A stretch of 64,000 nt of DNA from positions 23,436,001 to 23,500,000 of the forward strand of contig CM106585.1 of assembly GCA_048013815.1 (NCBI GenBank), written 5' to 3'. Shown here piece by piece: positions 50,759-60,839 of the stretch. Origin of the DNA: Setoptus koraiensis. Taxonomy: Eukaryota > Arthropoda. A program made the position numbers and the translations under genes. The notes below the pieces were generated by a model that had not been told where the DNA came from, ran no database searches, and saw only the letters and a list, made by a program, of their open reading frames with translations. Within the stretch, counting starts at the first letter, position 1. Each line of letters begins with the position of its first letter.

Positions 50759-50876
50759 CCGCCGACGACAACAGCATTCGCCGACAACAACAGCGTTCGC
50801 CGACAACAACAACGCCATTCGGCAACAACGACAGCATTTGGCAACAACGACAGCATTTGGCAACAACGACAGCATT
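50759..50876. repeat. 19-bp tandem array
   Basis: Three nearly exact copies of ggcaacaacgacagcattt at 50821-50876 follow two to three degenerate relatives (gccgacaacaacagc). Confidence 0.88.
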
Positions 50877-51575
50877 GAAAGCACACTCTCAAGGCGACAC
50901 CATCCAGGCTGTTTGGTATCATTAAGTTGGTCGCCAAAAAGAGGCCCACAGAGGCCTGTGTGGCATGATTGCATAACGATGCAACCAGCTAACCAGCCAG
51001 CCAGCCAGCCAGTATCTGGTGACGCGAGAGCCGGCCACACTAACGGGCCTCGAAATGGGCCCAAGTGTGTGCTTCTTTATTCTTTTTAAAGCTCCACTAA
51101 CCAGCCGTTGCTCACAATTCTGGCCTCTAAGTGGCGTCTAATGGGCACCCATTGGGCGCCCCACTCTAGCCAGCCAGCCGAGCCAGCATTCGGCTTGGCT
51201 GGCTGCGCTGAGATAAAGGGCGAGGGGCGAGCAGCAAAGTTCACGCTTATATCACTCTTTGGCATCACTCTAACAGTTACAGTACAAATGTTAGAGTCTA
51301 ACATCACTCTAACACCGCCCTCGCTCTTACACAAGATCAAGTAAATGGATCAAAAATCAACCAGACACTTGTCGGCGCGAACATATCTTGTGTGTGTGTG
51401 TGTGTTGTTTCGTTACTGGCAACCAGCACTTTGCCGGCGACCACGATTCGGCCCATTGGCGCCCAGTTGCCCGGCTGCTCTGTTGGCGGTGTTGGCTGTT
51501 CTCGTCTGTTTATACATTATATCTTACAGGCTCACAAGTTGGGAGCACAGAGGCATGAAAATACCGAGAGACACA

Positions 51576-51691
51576 ATGAAACGCGATGAGATGAGAAGGG
51601 ATGAGACGGGGTGAGACGAGATGGGATGGGATGAGATGAGATGTAAGAGATGAGATGAGATGAAACGAGACGAAACGAAACGAAACGAAAC
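51576..51691. repeat. Purine-only GATGA/GAAAC run
   Basis: Degenerate repeats of gatga, gagac and cgaaa over about 115 bp, nearly all purine plus C/T at fixed places. Confidence 0.85.
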
Positions 51692-51900
51692 AATTTCATT
51701 TCAGTTTAGTTTGGCTTGGCTGGCTGGCTTGCTTGCTTGGGTTTAAATTAGATGACTTGTCCACTTATATCAAGTCGCGTCTAAATAAAATAGTGTTAGC
51801 CCAAAAAAGAGCCCCTGCCCGCTCGTCTGCAAGTGGCGCCCCGTGCAGCGCCAACAAATGCGCGCGAGCCTGCCAAATCCATAAAATCATTTGTATGGAA

Positions 51901-54900
51901 TAGAGAGGAAATTGATTATAGTGAGTCAGTTAACAGTATCTATTCTTGTCAACATTCAGCCGTTGGCCTACATCTCGTGGCTGGCCCAGCCGTATTTTAA
52001 CGCCAACCAATGGCCGTCCTAGGAAGCTCCTGCGAGAGCCACCAGTTTGCAACAACCAACCAACAATTGAAAACATTGAACCATGTCTGACCAACACGAT
52101 CACCTGCTCGTCGTCTCACCAACAGCTAAACGAATCGCATCAAATTAGGCTAAATTTTCTCAAGTGAACATCGTGTTGGCTGCTTTTCCAAGGGAAAACA
52201 CCCAGCGATTTTTTATGGAAACTTCCAGATTGAAACAGTGTAGTCTGGTTTTTCTTGCACCGCTTCTGTCAGTTGCACCACATTTATTTCTGTGTGATTA
52301 GACTTGAAATAATCGTCGTTCGCATGCCTGATCTTCAGACCATCATAATATCGGATAACTCTATCGGTCTTGGTGCATTCCTTTTTATTCTATTATGATT
52401 CAGATTCCATTATCTATGTCCCCCGACAATGTTAAGTGTGTGCTTGTGTGTGTGTGCGAGCACAATACAAACACTCAACTAGTTGGGAGTATTTTTGCTT
52501 GTTTCCAGCACCTCTATCAAATGTATCACATGTATCTCTCTCTCTCTCTCTCTCTCTCCAGATACAGAGAGATATATGATGGAGAAGTCTCCATCATATA
52601 TCTCTCTGTATCTAGTCTGGATCTGATGCATGGTAGCGCTTGGTGAGCCAAAACTTTTGGCCCAAAAGGGGAGAGAAGGCGAGCTACACAAGCATTTCGC
52701 TCCACTGCACTTAGTGCAATTTAATGAGACCAACAATCAAAAGTGGTGACAGACAAAAACAAAGAGACAAACTAATTAATACTCTATTCACTTTCCATCC
52801 ATTGTAGGAAGTAGCGTTCTGGCAATCTTGTTAGGTGATCAATTACTCTTGCATGTTAAGTGCAAGTATGCTTTACACTTTACATATAGCATTACTAACA
52901 TGCCTTTAAGACGCAGACCTCACTGAATTAGATATCAGGCGGCGCTACAACCTCGTCACCTTGTCAGCGAAAATAGACGACGATCAAGTAGAGATCGAAT
53001 GTTGTTTTTAGATGACATGATAGTTTCGAAAAGACTCAAATATTGTCTTGTTCGCACTCCAAGTACATTAGTGGAAAACTATATGATGTTAATTATAGTT
53101 GCATCTCTGACTTGTGAGATGCAGTCATTATGTCAATTACGAGCAGTCCATTTCCCCTTCAAAGCCGCTGAACAACAGGAATTGGGTTGCTAGATTAACT
53201 GGGAGCCTCTTTATCTATCTTTCATAGCTGGTTTGCTTACATTATTGCGACTCACTGTTATGAATACTGTCCGGCCCAATCAATAGGTGAGTAACGAAGA
53301 ATCGCTACAAAAACCTGCCCAATCATTGGGCCTCTTGTCATGCCCATCACAGACTTTCAGATTGTATTCGGGGCTCTGCCTAGCTTATTCTGGCCAGTTG
53401 ACTGGGTGGCTTACTCACCCGAACACAATAGAATGAGAGAGATGGAAGATACGTACGTGTGTGTGGTATATAGGGTATGTATGGAAGCCTCTGGTAAAGG
53501 ATCAAGAACAAAATTTGGGTCAGATTGATGTTAACACAATTGAGTATGCATGAGGATTGATATGGAGATCGTCGAAGCGTAGATTAGTCAGTCAGTTTTG
53601 TCAGAAAGAACAATATCACTTACAAGTGGAAATGACTATCCTCGCCGGCCAGCCTAGGTTCGCTTCTGTTTGTTGTTTCATCATGCGATCCGTGGGGCAT
53701 CCGTTGGATAAAAATGAAGACTGTTTCTTGGAATGGAGAAAGGAAACCCACACCAAAAGCTTCGCATCCACTTTCGCCTACCATTCTGTATGAGACGGTT
53801 AGGGTGAAATTGCAAGTGGAATGCTATCACTACCACTACTGGAGCTGCAACAACTGCCGGCCTAATCAAACTGCACCGAGACGAATGCTACAGCAAGAAG
53901 GCACAACATTTGGACAGAAAGAGAGAGAGAAAACCTAGAACAATCTCCTCTCTTTCTTTCACTCGGCCAGTTATTATACTTTAGATAGCTGGTTATTGAA
54001 AGAATTGTGATGCTTATAAAGAGTATCTTACATAATCATATTAAGTGGCTCGGAATGGTCGTTCCAGTCGACATACTGCACTACAAACTCTAGAAGGTTG
54101 GCTTGTTTCAGACGAATAAATTCGGTGCTGGTTGATGCCATTTAGCTTGCCCCTACTTTGTCTGATGCAGTGAGGACCGATGAATAAATTTGAGAAATAA
54201 CATTACACGTAGTCTGATTAAATTATTTGCTGTTGTTTGTATTATTAGATTATTAAATATATTTTGCATCGTCAAGTTGACGTTGACAACGCGAGCAGCT
54301 ACAACAAGTGTTGTTGTTGATGGTGTATTTGTGGAACAATTGAAGACGATCGTGGCAAGTAAAGTTTAGTAGTGAAAAGCTGGATAGTACAATATGCATA
54401 GATTGATAGATAGGACATGTGACACTGTTTTGTCAGTCGATTTCAATAACAAAATAACTGTATAATGCTACTAGGTGCTTATACATTGTACTAACGGGGT
54501 GATTGTGGCGCCATAGCCTAATAATTTGCATTGGTAATTGACAACTTCCACTCACCTATCAACAAGAAATCAGGATTTCTGCTTGAAAAGAGCAATCATG
54601 CGAGAGATTAGTTAATTGCAACATGCAGTAACATATGCTGCTAGTGCTAGCCACCGGAAGTGACTTTTGGTACCTGGCAAGATAAGGTGACACGAATGTC
54701 AATGATCCTCGTAACGGGCATCATTTATATACATGCAGTTGTGATAAGGAGCATAACTAAAGTCGCAAGATATATCCGCCAGAATTCGATTGCCAGATAT
54801 CAACCTAAAAGTTGCAAATTAGTGTAATCTGTCGCTCGCGATTTGTACTTTATGGAGCAGTTGTGTATGATACATCGTCGCAGAGCAACAGCAAGACACA

Positions 54901-55543
54901 ATTGTTGCATTTTCTGCCATTGCCTTATCATGATTGGTGAGCAGTCCACAGTAATAGTTGCTAGGCAACACGAAACAACAGTGATAGATTAACAAGTGGA
55001 CTAAATTTTCCGATAGTCACTTCAGATACCATGGGACTTTACAGAAAATATAGAAGAAAACTTTTCTAGAAAAACAACAATGTCTATCTCGCTTCACATT
55101 CGTCTCTTCACATTGCTGCTTATTATTATAATATATGAGGTGATTGTCAGAGACTTTTTTTTATAGAGGTTTACATCTTCTGTGTGAGATCTATGAAATA
55201 ATAGTAATAATAATGAAATAAAAAGAATCTTATCTGATTGTTCACTGACAATTGTAAACCCGTAACAACCACAAACAATGCAATATCTCACCATTTGCAA
55301 TATTGTTGACAATTGTCTTTGTTGCCTACCGTTTTGTGAAACACAACGCAGTGCAACAGTAGACTAATCAGCTGCTTCTCATAGGCTATGCTCATATTGC
55401 AATGATTTGTTATTGTTGCCCTGTCTACAATTCAATGTAAAACACATCTCATCGGCTAACAACTATCATATTAATATTTGTATCATATTATATATTTGTT
55501 ATCAATAACTATAAATATAAACACACAATCAAACATTAATCAA
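51901..55543. other. AT-rich noncoding flank of the right-hand gene block
   Basis: I see no supportable gene. It contains a CT-run followed by the 52-bp palindrome at 52561-52612. The final kilobase leads into LRR1 and should contain its promoter. Open frames up to 93 codons show no motifs. Confidence 0.55.
52561..52612. repeat. Perfect palindrome: 25-bp arms, 2-bp centre
   Basis: Positions 52561-52585 are the exact reverse complement of 52588-52612, with AG between them. A 20-bp CT run lies immediately to the left. Confidence 0.97.
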
Positions 55544-56848
55544 ATGCATCTCATAAATTGTGAAGCCGCTATAGCACCCTGGGGCACCAAGGCAAAATTC
55601 AAGAAAGCCAGATTGGGTTTAGTGAAAAAGAATCCCACAAATAGTTTAACTTCTCCTATTTATCTTATTGTAAACTTTGCCACTAATAACATGAACAAAT
55701 TGCCCATAAATCCACAGGATATTCAACTACTGCCAGCTGCCATTCGATTCAACGACCTGTCTAGGGATGTTTTTATTAAGGCTACTGATGATGAAACAAA
55801 TTTGAAACAAATGCTGAGAAAATTGCGCATAATTGTTGAACAAGACAAACTTAGAAAAAAAGGCAAGGGTCCAACTGTTGATGAGACACTTTTAAATATT
55901 CCGTCTGTAGATTATGTGATTGGAAATAGCAAAGAATTGATGCCTGCCAGAACGAGTGCTAGAATAGTTGCCGCAAATGATTCAGAACCAAATAAAGTAG
56001 ATACAAAAATTCGAGCCACTAAAACTGCGGCCTCCAGATTGGAAAATAGACAATTGAAGACAATCGATGTCGAGGGAATAAGTGAACTGCCTGCTAATTT
56101 ATTCCTTCGCGATACATTGTGCGAATTGAACTTGGTGAGATGTAATCTCAAATCAATACCTCATCAGTTGCAACAATTTGGTAATTCTCTTTCGATATTG
56201 AATTTAAGCCACAATCTTATCACTGAAGTGCCAGCACAATTTTGTTGTTGTATGAATAAGCTATCTAGACTTGATCTGAGTAACAATTTATTGAAACGAC
56301 TGCCATTGGAAATTCGCTTTCTTAATCAGCTTATCAGCTTGAATTTATCGAAGAATCAATTGACCACTCTTCCGTCAACATTCACAGACCTAACAAAATT
56401 ACGGGACTTAGTGTTGGCGAACAATGAACTCAAATTATTGCCACCATTTCATCATCGCGAGATCAGGCTACAAAGATTGGACATATCTCATAATCCTCTC
56501 GATGATATGAGCAAGTCCCAGGAGTTTCCGAGCAAATTCACGACAGATGATTCACTCTATTCAGCTAAATTACCTACTTTGACTGAATTAGCAACTCTGA
56601 AGGTGGTCAGATCAGACCACTTGTTTAAGATCGCCCATAAGATGTTACCTCCTGTTTTATATTCACATATGCAACAAGAAATATTTAAATGTTTTGAGTG
56701 CAACAAATTGAACTTTGTTCCCTCATATGACATAGTCGATCATCTCGATTACGTAAGCCGAGTTGAAGCTCTTCAAACATCCAATAATCTCAATGGTATG
56801 ACATTCGTAAAGTCTATTTGCCGAGTTTGTATCACAACAAAATCATAG
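55544..56848 (+). CDS. LRR1: LRR1, leucine-rich repeat receptor of a Cullin-2 ubiquitin ligase
   Basis: LRR1 recruits Cullin-2 to the CMG helicase; in known animals it ubiquitylates MCM7 so that finished replisomes are unloaded. This is a single-exon frame of 434 residues, close to the 414 of human LRR1. Residues 1-100 match the N-terminal PH-like part (M-x-L-x-C-E start, LVKKN, INPQDIQ). Leucine-rich repeats of the LxxLxLSxNxLxxLP type lie at about residues 155-325. A C-terminal segment with a BC-box-like LPTLTELATLKVV follows. Two CxxC pairs (CFEC at 383-386, CRVC at 426-429) suggest zinc binding. I chose the ATG at 55544 because the upstream open frame has no ATG and the product aligns with the family from there. 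It is convergent with TRAM. Confidence 0.9.
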   Translation: MHLINCEAAIAPWGTKAKFKKARLGLVKKNPTNSLTSPIYLIVNFATNNMNKLPINPQDIQLLPAAIRFNDLSRDVFIKATDDETNLKQMLRKLRIIVEQDKLRKKGKGPTVDETLLNIPSVDYVIGNSKELMPARTSARIVAANDSEPNKVDTKIRATKTAASRLENRQLKTIDVEGISELPANLFLRDTLCELNLVRCNLKSIPHQLQQFGNSLSILNLSHNLITEVPAQFCCCMNKLSRLDLSNNLLKRLPLEIRFLNQLISLNLSKNQLTTLPSTFTDLTKLRDLVLANNELKLLPPFHHREIRLQRLDISHNPLDDMSKSQEFPSKFTTDDSLYSAKLPTLTELATLKVVRSDHLFKIAHKMLPPVLYSHMQQEIFKCFECNKLNFVPSYDIVDHLDYVSRVEALQTSNNLNGMTFVKSICRVCITTKS

Positions 56849-56924
56849 AAAATGTTCCAGTTGATAGTCATAGATAGAACAAAAAGAAGTGATCAACTGC
56901 AAAAATTTTGGTTTGCAAAACATG

Positions 56925-56934
56925 AATAAATAAA
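56925..56934 (+). terminator. Poly(A) signals of LRR1
   Basis: Two overlapping AATAAA hexamers 77-86 bp after the LRR1 stop codon. The TRAM signal on the other strand lies only 5 bp away. Confidence 0.75.
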
Positions 56935-56938
56935 AACT

Positions 56939-56944
56939 TTTATT
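56939..56944 (-). terminator. Poly(A) signal of TRAM
   Basis: AATAAA on the minus strand, 68 bp after the TRAM stop codon. Cleavage downstream of it would extend the TRAM transcript into the LRR1 3' untranslated region. Confidence 0.7.
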
Positions 56945-57011
56945 ATCTTTTCAACATTATTATCTTTACGCATGGCATTCATTTGATTGTATAATTATTA
57001 TTATATTAGTG

Positions 57012-58216
57012 TTATAACTCTTTCTTTTTTGCAACTTTACCCTTGACCGTTAGTTTGGCCACAGCAGCAGCCTGTTCGCGCCTTCTTTCTAAATGGAAAA
57101 CAAGGTATCGCCACAATAGACCGCCTTGAAGTACAAAAACTGCTAATAGGGTAGCATAACGTACAATCAGAGTGTTGAAGTTTCCACCAACAAATGCCGG
57201 TTGTGTGGCTGATGGCTGCTGTCCAAGACCCAATACAAAAGTTAACACTGACAGTGTTGTCGAGGTGAGTCTAGCCAATAAGAATAGTGCGTTCCACAAC
57301 TTGAATCCTAGTGGATAAAGGTCGTCCTTTTGACTAAAGTATAGAATTCTAGACAGATGGAAGGCTGCCTCAGCAACATAATGCAATATGCTAAGTACAA
57401 GAGCGATCCTAGTGAAATTTAATATATAAGCGCCAGTAAAATAGGCAACATATAGTACTGAGTAGATTATCCTCTGGCTTAATTCTTCTTTTCTCACTCG
57501 CTGTAGATATAGCTCAGGTAGACAATGTAACCAGTAAGCGATTTGTATAATGAAGTAAAATTTAACGTAAGCAGACATGTCGCGGTGTTGGCCACCGGGA
57601 TAATCAATCCACAATGATGATAGGGAGTTTGTTAATTGTTCTCGTCTTGCTAGTTCTACTGCCCACAATAATGATATAATACAGAATGAAGCCAATTGTC
57701 CTGATTCATTAAATTTAGAATGTTTGATTTTAGATAGATGCAGTTTTCTAGTGTACCTATCTAAAAGGTATTGCTGGATGACGCCATGTACTACAATGCA
57801 TACTAGACAATAGAATAGCACACATAGTATATCGTTGACACCATAATTGTAAAGCATCGGTAGCCTGGCTTCGAGCGATATAAGTGCTGTTTGGTTCGAA
57901 TAGGAGGACGGAGTTGGAGAAGATTTTCATATTAGAGTTTCGGTGTGAAAAGACTATGCAAAGAATCATGGAAATTTAGAGAGAATTTTCTCTTTTGGGT
58001 GTTTGGATGAGTGCGAAATTGAAACTTACGGTCTGTCGCATTGTGTTGAATTGTGACGAACTTGCTAGCATATCTCGACGTTGGCTCAAATATAAGTCCT
58101 AGCGCTATCACCACCAATACGATGCTTGTAATATCGGCATGGTTTTGTATAAGAAACTCAACACTAAGCACCTTGGGCGATTGTTTAGTAGTTCCGACGC
58201 GTCGCTTGATGCCCAT
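57012..58216 (-). CDS. TRAM: TRAM, translocating chain-associated membrane protein
   Basis: TRAM is a multi-pass ER protein beside the Sec61 channel that helps insert signal and membrane sequences. Two exons (58216-58030 and 57886-57012) are joined across a 143-bp intron in phase 1, giving 353 residues against 374 in human TRAM1. The first exon holds the N-terminus with the conserved EFxxQNHADI and the lumenal glycosylation site HNAT. The second holds the TLC-type domain with the hallmark KHSKFNESGQLA, AYWLHCLPELYLQ and FHLSRILYF, and a Lys-rich end (KGKVAKKKEL). The splice join restores the family spacing before YNYGVND. It is convergent with LRR1. Confidence 0.95.
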
Positions 58217-58554
58217 TCTGTCTGTTCCGGTTGCTATTTCTGATAATATTAAGTGTGCTCGAATGTCCCGAGACAAGATTGTTGCATTGAGGTTGAAAGT
58301 TGCGAGCTATGTGGATGAGGTGCAAAAAATTGCGCCGATTGTGCCAAAAATGTGTGTGTCCGTTGGGTATTATGACGATGATATGTCGTTTGATCAAATG
58401 TGTCTACAGTCTCATAATAATAGATGATAATTGATAATATCAATGAACAGAAAAAAGATTATCACGATTATGCTCGGTCAGTGTCAGTGTCGTGGAATGT
58501 AGTTCACTTGGAAATGCGTGTGTGTGTCTTTATTTCTGCAGCCGGAGTTTGCGT

Positions 58555-58555
<1 letters not shown>

Positions 58556-58588
<33 letters not shown>
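58556..58588. repeat. TG microsatellite
   Basis: About 33 bp of TG dinucleotides. Confidence 0.93.
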
Positions 58589-58590
<2 letters not shown>

Positions 58591-59152
58591 CAGAATCGAG
58601 ATTCTTTTTTGGAAGCAGCCGGAACACACATACAGGTAGCGTAACAGACATATGCGTTTGCCGCTATTGACGTTGTATAATCGTACAGTCTGAAGCACTT
58701 GTTACCATACGACTATCTAGTTGCTTGATGTATATATATAAATGTGTGTGTGTGTATTGGTAATAAATTGTTAGTATAATTATTTTGTATTGTTTGTGTC
58801 AATACACAACTATTGGGGTATCCGAATAAATAAGTGTTTTTCGTTGTTGCGTGCATCCGTGTGTGGATATCCGAAGATAGGTTCAGCCGGGTTCTATATG
58901 TGAGTGTTGGAAAACATTCAGCAACAGCAACTCCAACGACGGCGGTTACCCAAAAAACAACAACAAAAGCTCTCTTCTGCCGTATAGTTGTTGCTACTAC
59001 AACAAATAACAACTACTATGTACTGTAGCATTCTGCGGATTGAAATCCATGGTAAACTTGCGCCAGCTGCTACAGCTATTCATAGATCTGATGATCTGAT
59101 TAATGTGCGAGGTGTACCACTAACGCCGTACTATATTTTAATGTGTGTAAAT

Positions 59153-59200
59153 GTGTGCGTGTGTGTGTGTGAGTGTGTGTGTGTGTGTGTGTGTATGTGT
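59153..59200. repeat. TG microsatellite, interrupted
   Basis: TG run with CG, GA and TA interruptions. Confidence 0.9.
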
Positions 59201-59439
59201 ATACAGGTGAATGTGGAGTATAGGAATTGGACAAGAGCCACGGCGGGAAGGAAGCGTTCGCTGTCGTCGTGTCGTGTTAAGGGGGCGTTCATTTGGCGGT
59301 CATCATTCCAGCGCGTCGAGCGGACGAAGCGCTGACTTGTGAGAACAGTCGGCAAAAACAAAATTCAACTCCATCCGTCGCATATCGCATTATGAGTGGT
59401 ACATTTAAGTATTGCCTTCTGCCATCGGAGAGCATCAGC

Positions 59440-59510
59440 GGTTCTGTAGTGTAATGGTTATCACCCTGGACTTTGAATCCAGTAATCCGAGTTCGAATCT
59501 CGGCAGAACC
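59440..59510 (+). tRNA. tRNA-Gln: tRNA-Gln (anticodon TTG)
   Basis: The 7-bp acceptor stem pairs GGTTCTG with CAGAACC. The anticodon stem CTGGA/TCCAG encloses loop CTTTGAA, giving anticodon TTG. The internal promoters are present: an A box around TGTAATGGTTA and a B box GAGTTCGAATC. There is no intron. A TTTTT pol III terminator follows 5 bp after the acceptor stem. It looks functional. Confidence 0.97.
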
Positions 59511-59684
59511 TTAACTTTTTGCTGTCTTTTGTTTACATGCCCACCGGTGAGTGCCGGTTCAGGACAGAAAAAAACATTCCTTCCACCTATATAAATTGAA
59601 TCTACCAAATGAAAAGTAAATTATTGAAAAAAAACATTTTCGTCTTTCTTATTCTGTGATACTTATTAAACCTAAATCAACAAC

Positions 59685-60185
59685 ATGGCCCTAGATCCCA
59701 ATGATCAACATCTTGCCCAGTTTCTGTTGGTTAATATAACTAAGGACCTGTCTTCGTTACACAAGGGATTGCAAGACTTGAGGGAATTCAACCAAACCGA
59801 AGATAACAATCTGCTAGACTATCACAATTATATTTTGAAGAAGGCCTCAAAAATCAAAAACGCCAATTACTTAACACAAATGATGAAAATAAGCAACAGC
59901 TATTCCGATACAACTGATACCTTTTACCGAGCAATAATCGAGAGCATTAAGGCCCTGAATGGCAGGATTAATGACACGGATATATCAGATGAAAAGCTCA
60001 TCAAAAATCTACCTCGAATACTACAAGCTGCTGCTAGTCGCGGCGATTGCCTAGACGAGATAAACTCTGTGATTCAGTATCTAAATATGATTGGATCCGT
60101 AACGCTACGGTTGGACAAATCTGAAAAATCAAGAAGAGCCATCATGGAAAGGATCAGCAGACTATCTGACATGCCCATAATATAA
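59685..60185 (+). CDS. Unrecognised 166-residue, probably all-helical protein
   Basis: A single-exon frame from ATG to TAA, with codon use like the neighbouring genes and an AATAAA 94 bp after the stop. The product is hydrophilic with regularly spaced leucines (LLVNITKDLSSLHKGLQDL, then LKKASKIKNANYLTQMM). This suggests a short helical bundle or coiled coil. There is no signal peptide, membrane span or Cys/His metal site. It lies between tRNA-Gln and XPR1 on the same strand. Size and character would suit a small subunit of a coiled-coil complex, but I recognise no family and assign no function. Confidence 0.75.
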   Translation: MALDPNDQHLAQFLLVNITKDLSSLHKGLQDLREFNQTEDNNLLDYHNYILKKASKIKNANYLTQMMKISNSYSDTTDTFYRAIIESIKALNGRINDTDISDEKLIKNLPRILQAAASRGDCLDEINSVIQYLNMIGSVTLRLDKSEKSRRAIMERISRLSDMPII

Positions 60186-60278
60186 GCATTCGTCATTAAT
60201 CGATTCCTGTTGATTGTTGTTTGTTGACTGCCATGACTGTGACTATGAATATTAATAGATTTCTCTATAGAAGGTCAT

Positions 60279-60284
60279 AATAAA
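60279..60284 (+). terminator. Poly(A) signal of the 166-residue protein gene
   Basis: AATAAA 94 bp downstream of the stop codon. Confidence 0.7.
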
Positions 60285-60839
60285 TCACATTGCCAACCAC
60301 CAAATCCAATGTAATGTGTAACATATCATTGCGACAAATCGAAACATGCTAGTATGCGTAAACATAAACTCTATCGTTATCGTTTGGGGAATAATTATGA
60401 TACAACAACAGCATTAGAGAACTAGTGTAGAAGTATGAGTGGAGTGTGGAACCCCCTTGATAACGTAATAGTTAAGTCATCCAGGATGATTTCGGCTCTA
60501 GTATACGTAATATATTGTTGCGTTTAATTCTGTTCTACCTTGTTAGATGCTAATTGTTGTTTTTGATTGTTTTCCATCTTGCTAGTTGTTTTCTCTGTTG
60601 TGCTTCTCATATCTAGTTCATCTATACATATCCACATATCTTTCAAGATCTATGCGAGTTGTCCAGGTAATCTTTGTTTTATTTAGAAAAGTTATAGAAG
60701 TAATCAATTCGAGGAAACATGTATGGCATGTGAATATCAACAGATATTTAAATTATTGTGTCATCAACAATTTAAGCGGTGTTAATCTCCCATGATAGAC
60801 CGAGTATAGATTGCTATAACAAAAAAGGATTGTTAAAAG
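60285..60839. other. Intergenic stretch upstream of XPR1
   Basis: AT-rich with no gene visible; it probably holds the XPR1 promoter and 5' untranslated region. Confidence 0.55.

Larger units (their letters stand above)
22731..51900. other. Long gene-poor region dominated by short repeats
   Basis: About 29 kb in which no open frame carries a recognisable domain, a credible splice structure or a family motif. Open frames up to about 200 codons occur, but they follow microsatellites or repeat arrays. The sequence is less AT-rich than the gene-bearing flanks. It is packed with GGCC-containing words, TG/CA microsatellites, CAA/CAG runs and at least a dozen unrelated 9-20 bp tandem arrays. It could be regulatory or structural DNA, and long introns or ncRNAs of distant genes cannot be excluded. 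Confidence 0.6.
58217..59439. other. Intergenic region between TRAM and tRNA-Gln
   Basis: It should contain the TRAM promoter. Two TG microsatellites lie at 58556-58588 and 59153-59200. I see no coding feature. Confidence 0.6.

Noticed and set aside
22731-51900. Transposon or virus-derived content in the gene desert
   Set aside because: I looked for polymerase, transposase, integrase and capsid motifs and for long terminal repeats and saw none. Highly decayed or non-autonomous elements cannot be excluded by eye.
51946-52167. A 73-codon frame with Pro/Arg-rich sequence before LRR1
   Set aside because: It starts with TTG, has no motif, and no splice link to LRR1 could be found.
52561-52612. 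microRNA precursor
   Set aside because: The stem is perfect with a 2-bp loop; microRNA hairpins have larger loops and mismatches.
58053-58427. Plus-strand 124-codon frame over TRAM exon 1
   Set aside because: It is antisense to the conserved TRAM first exon and has no motif.
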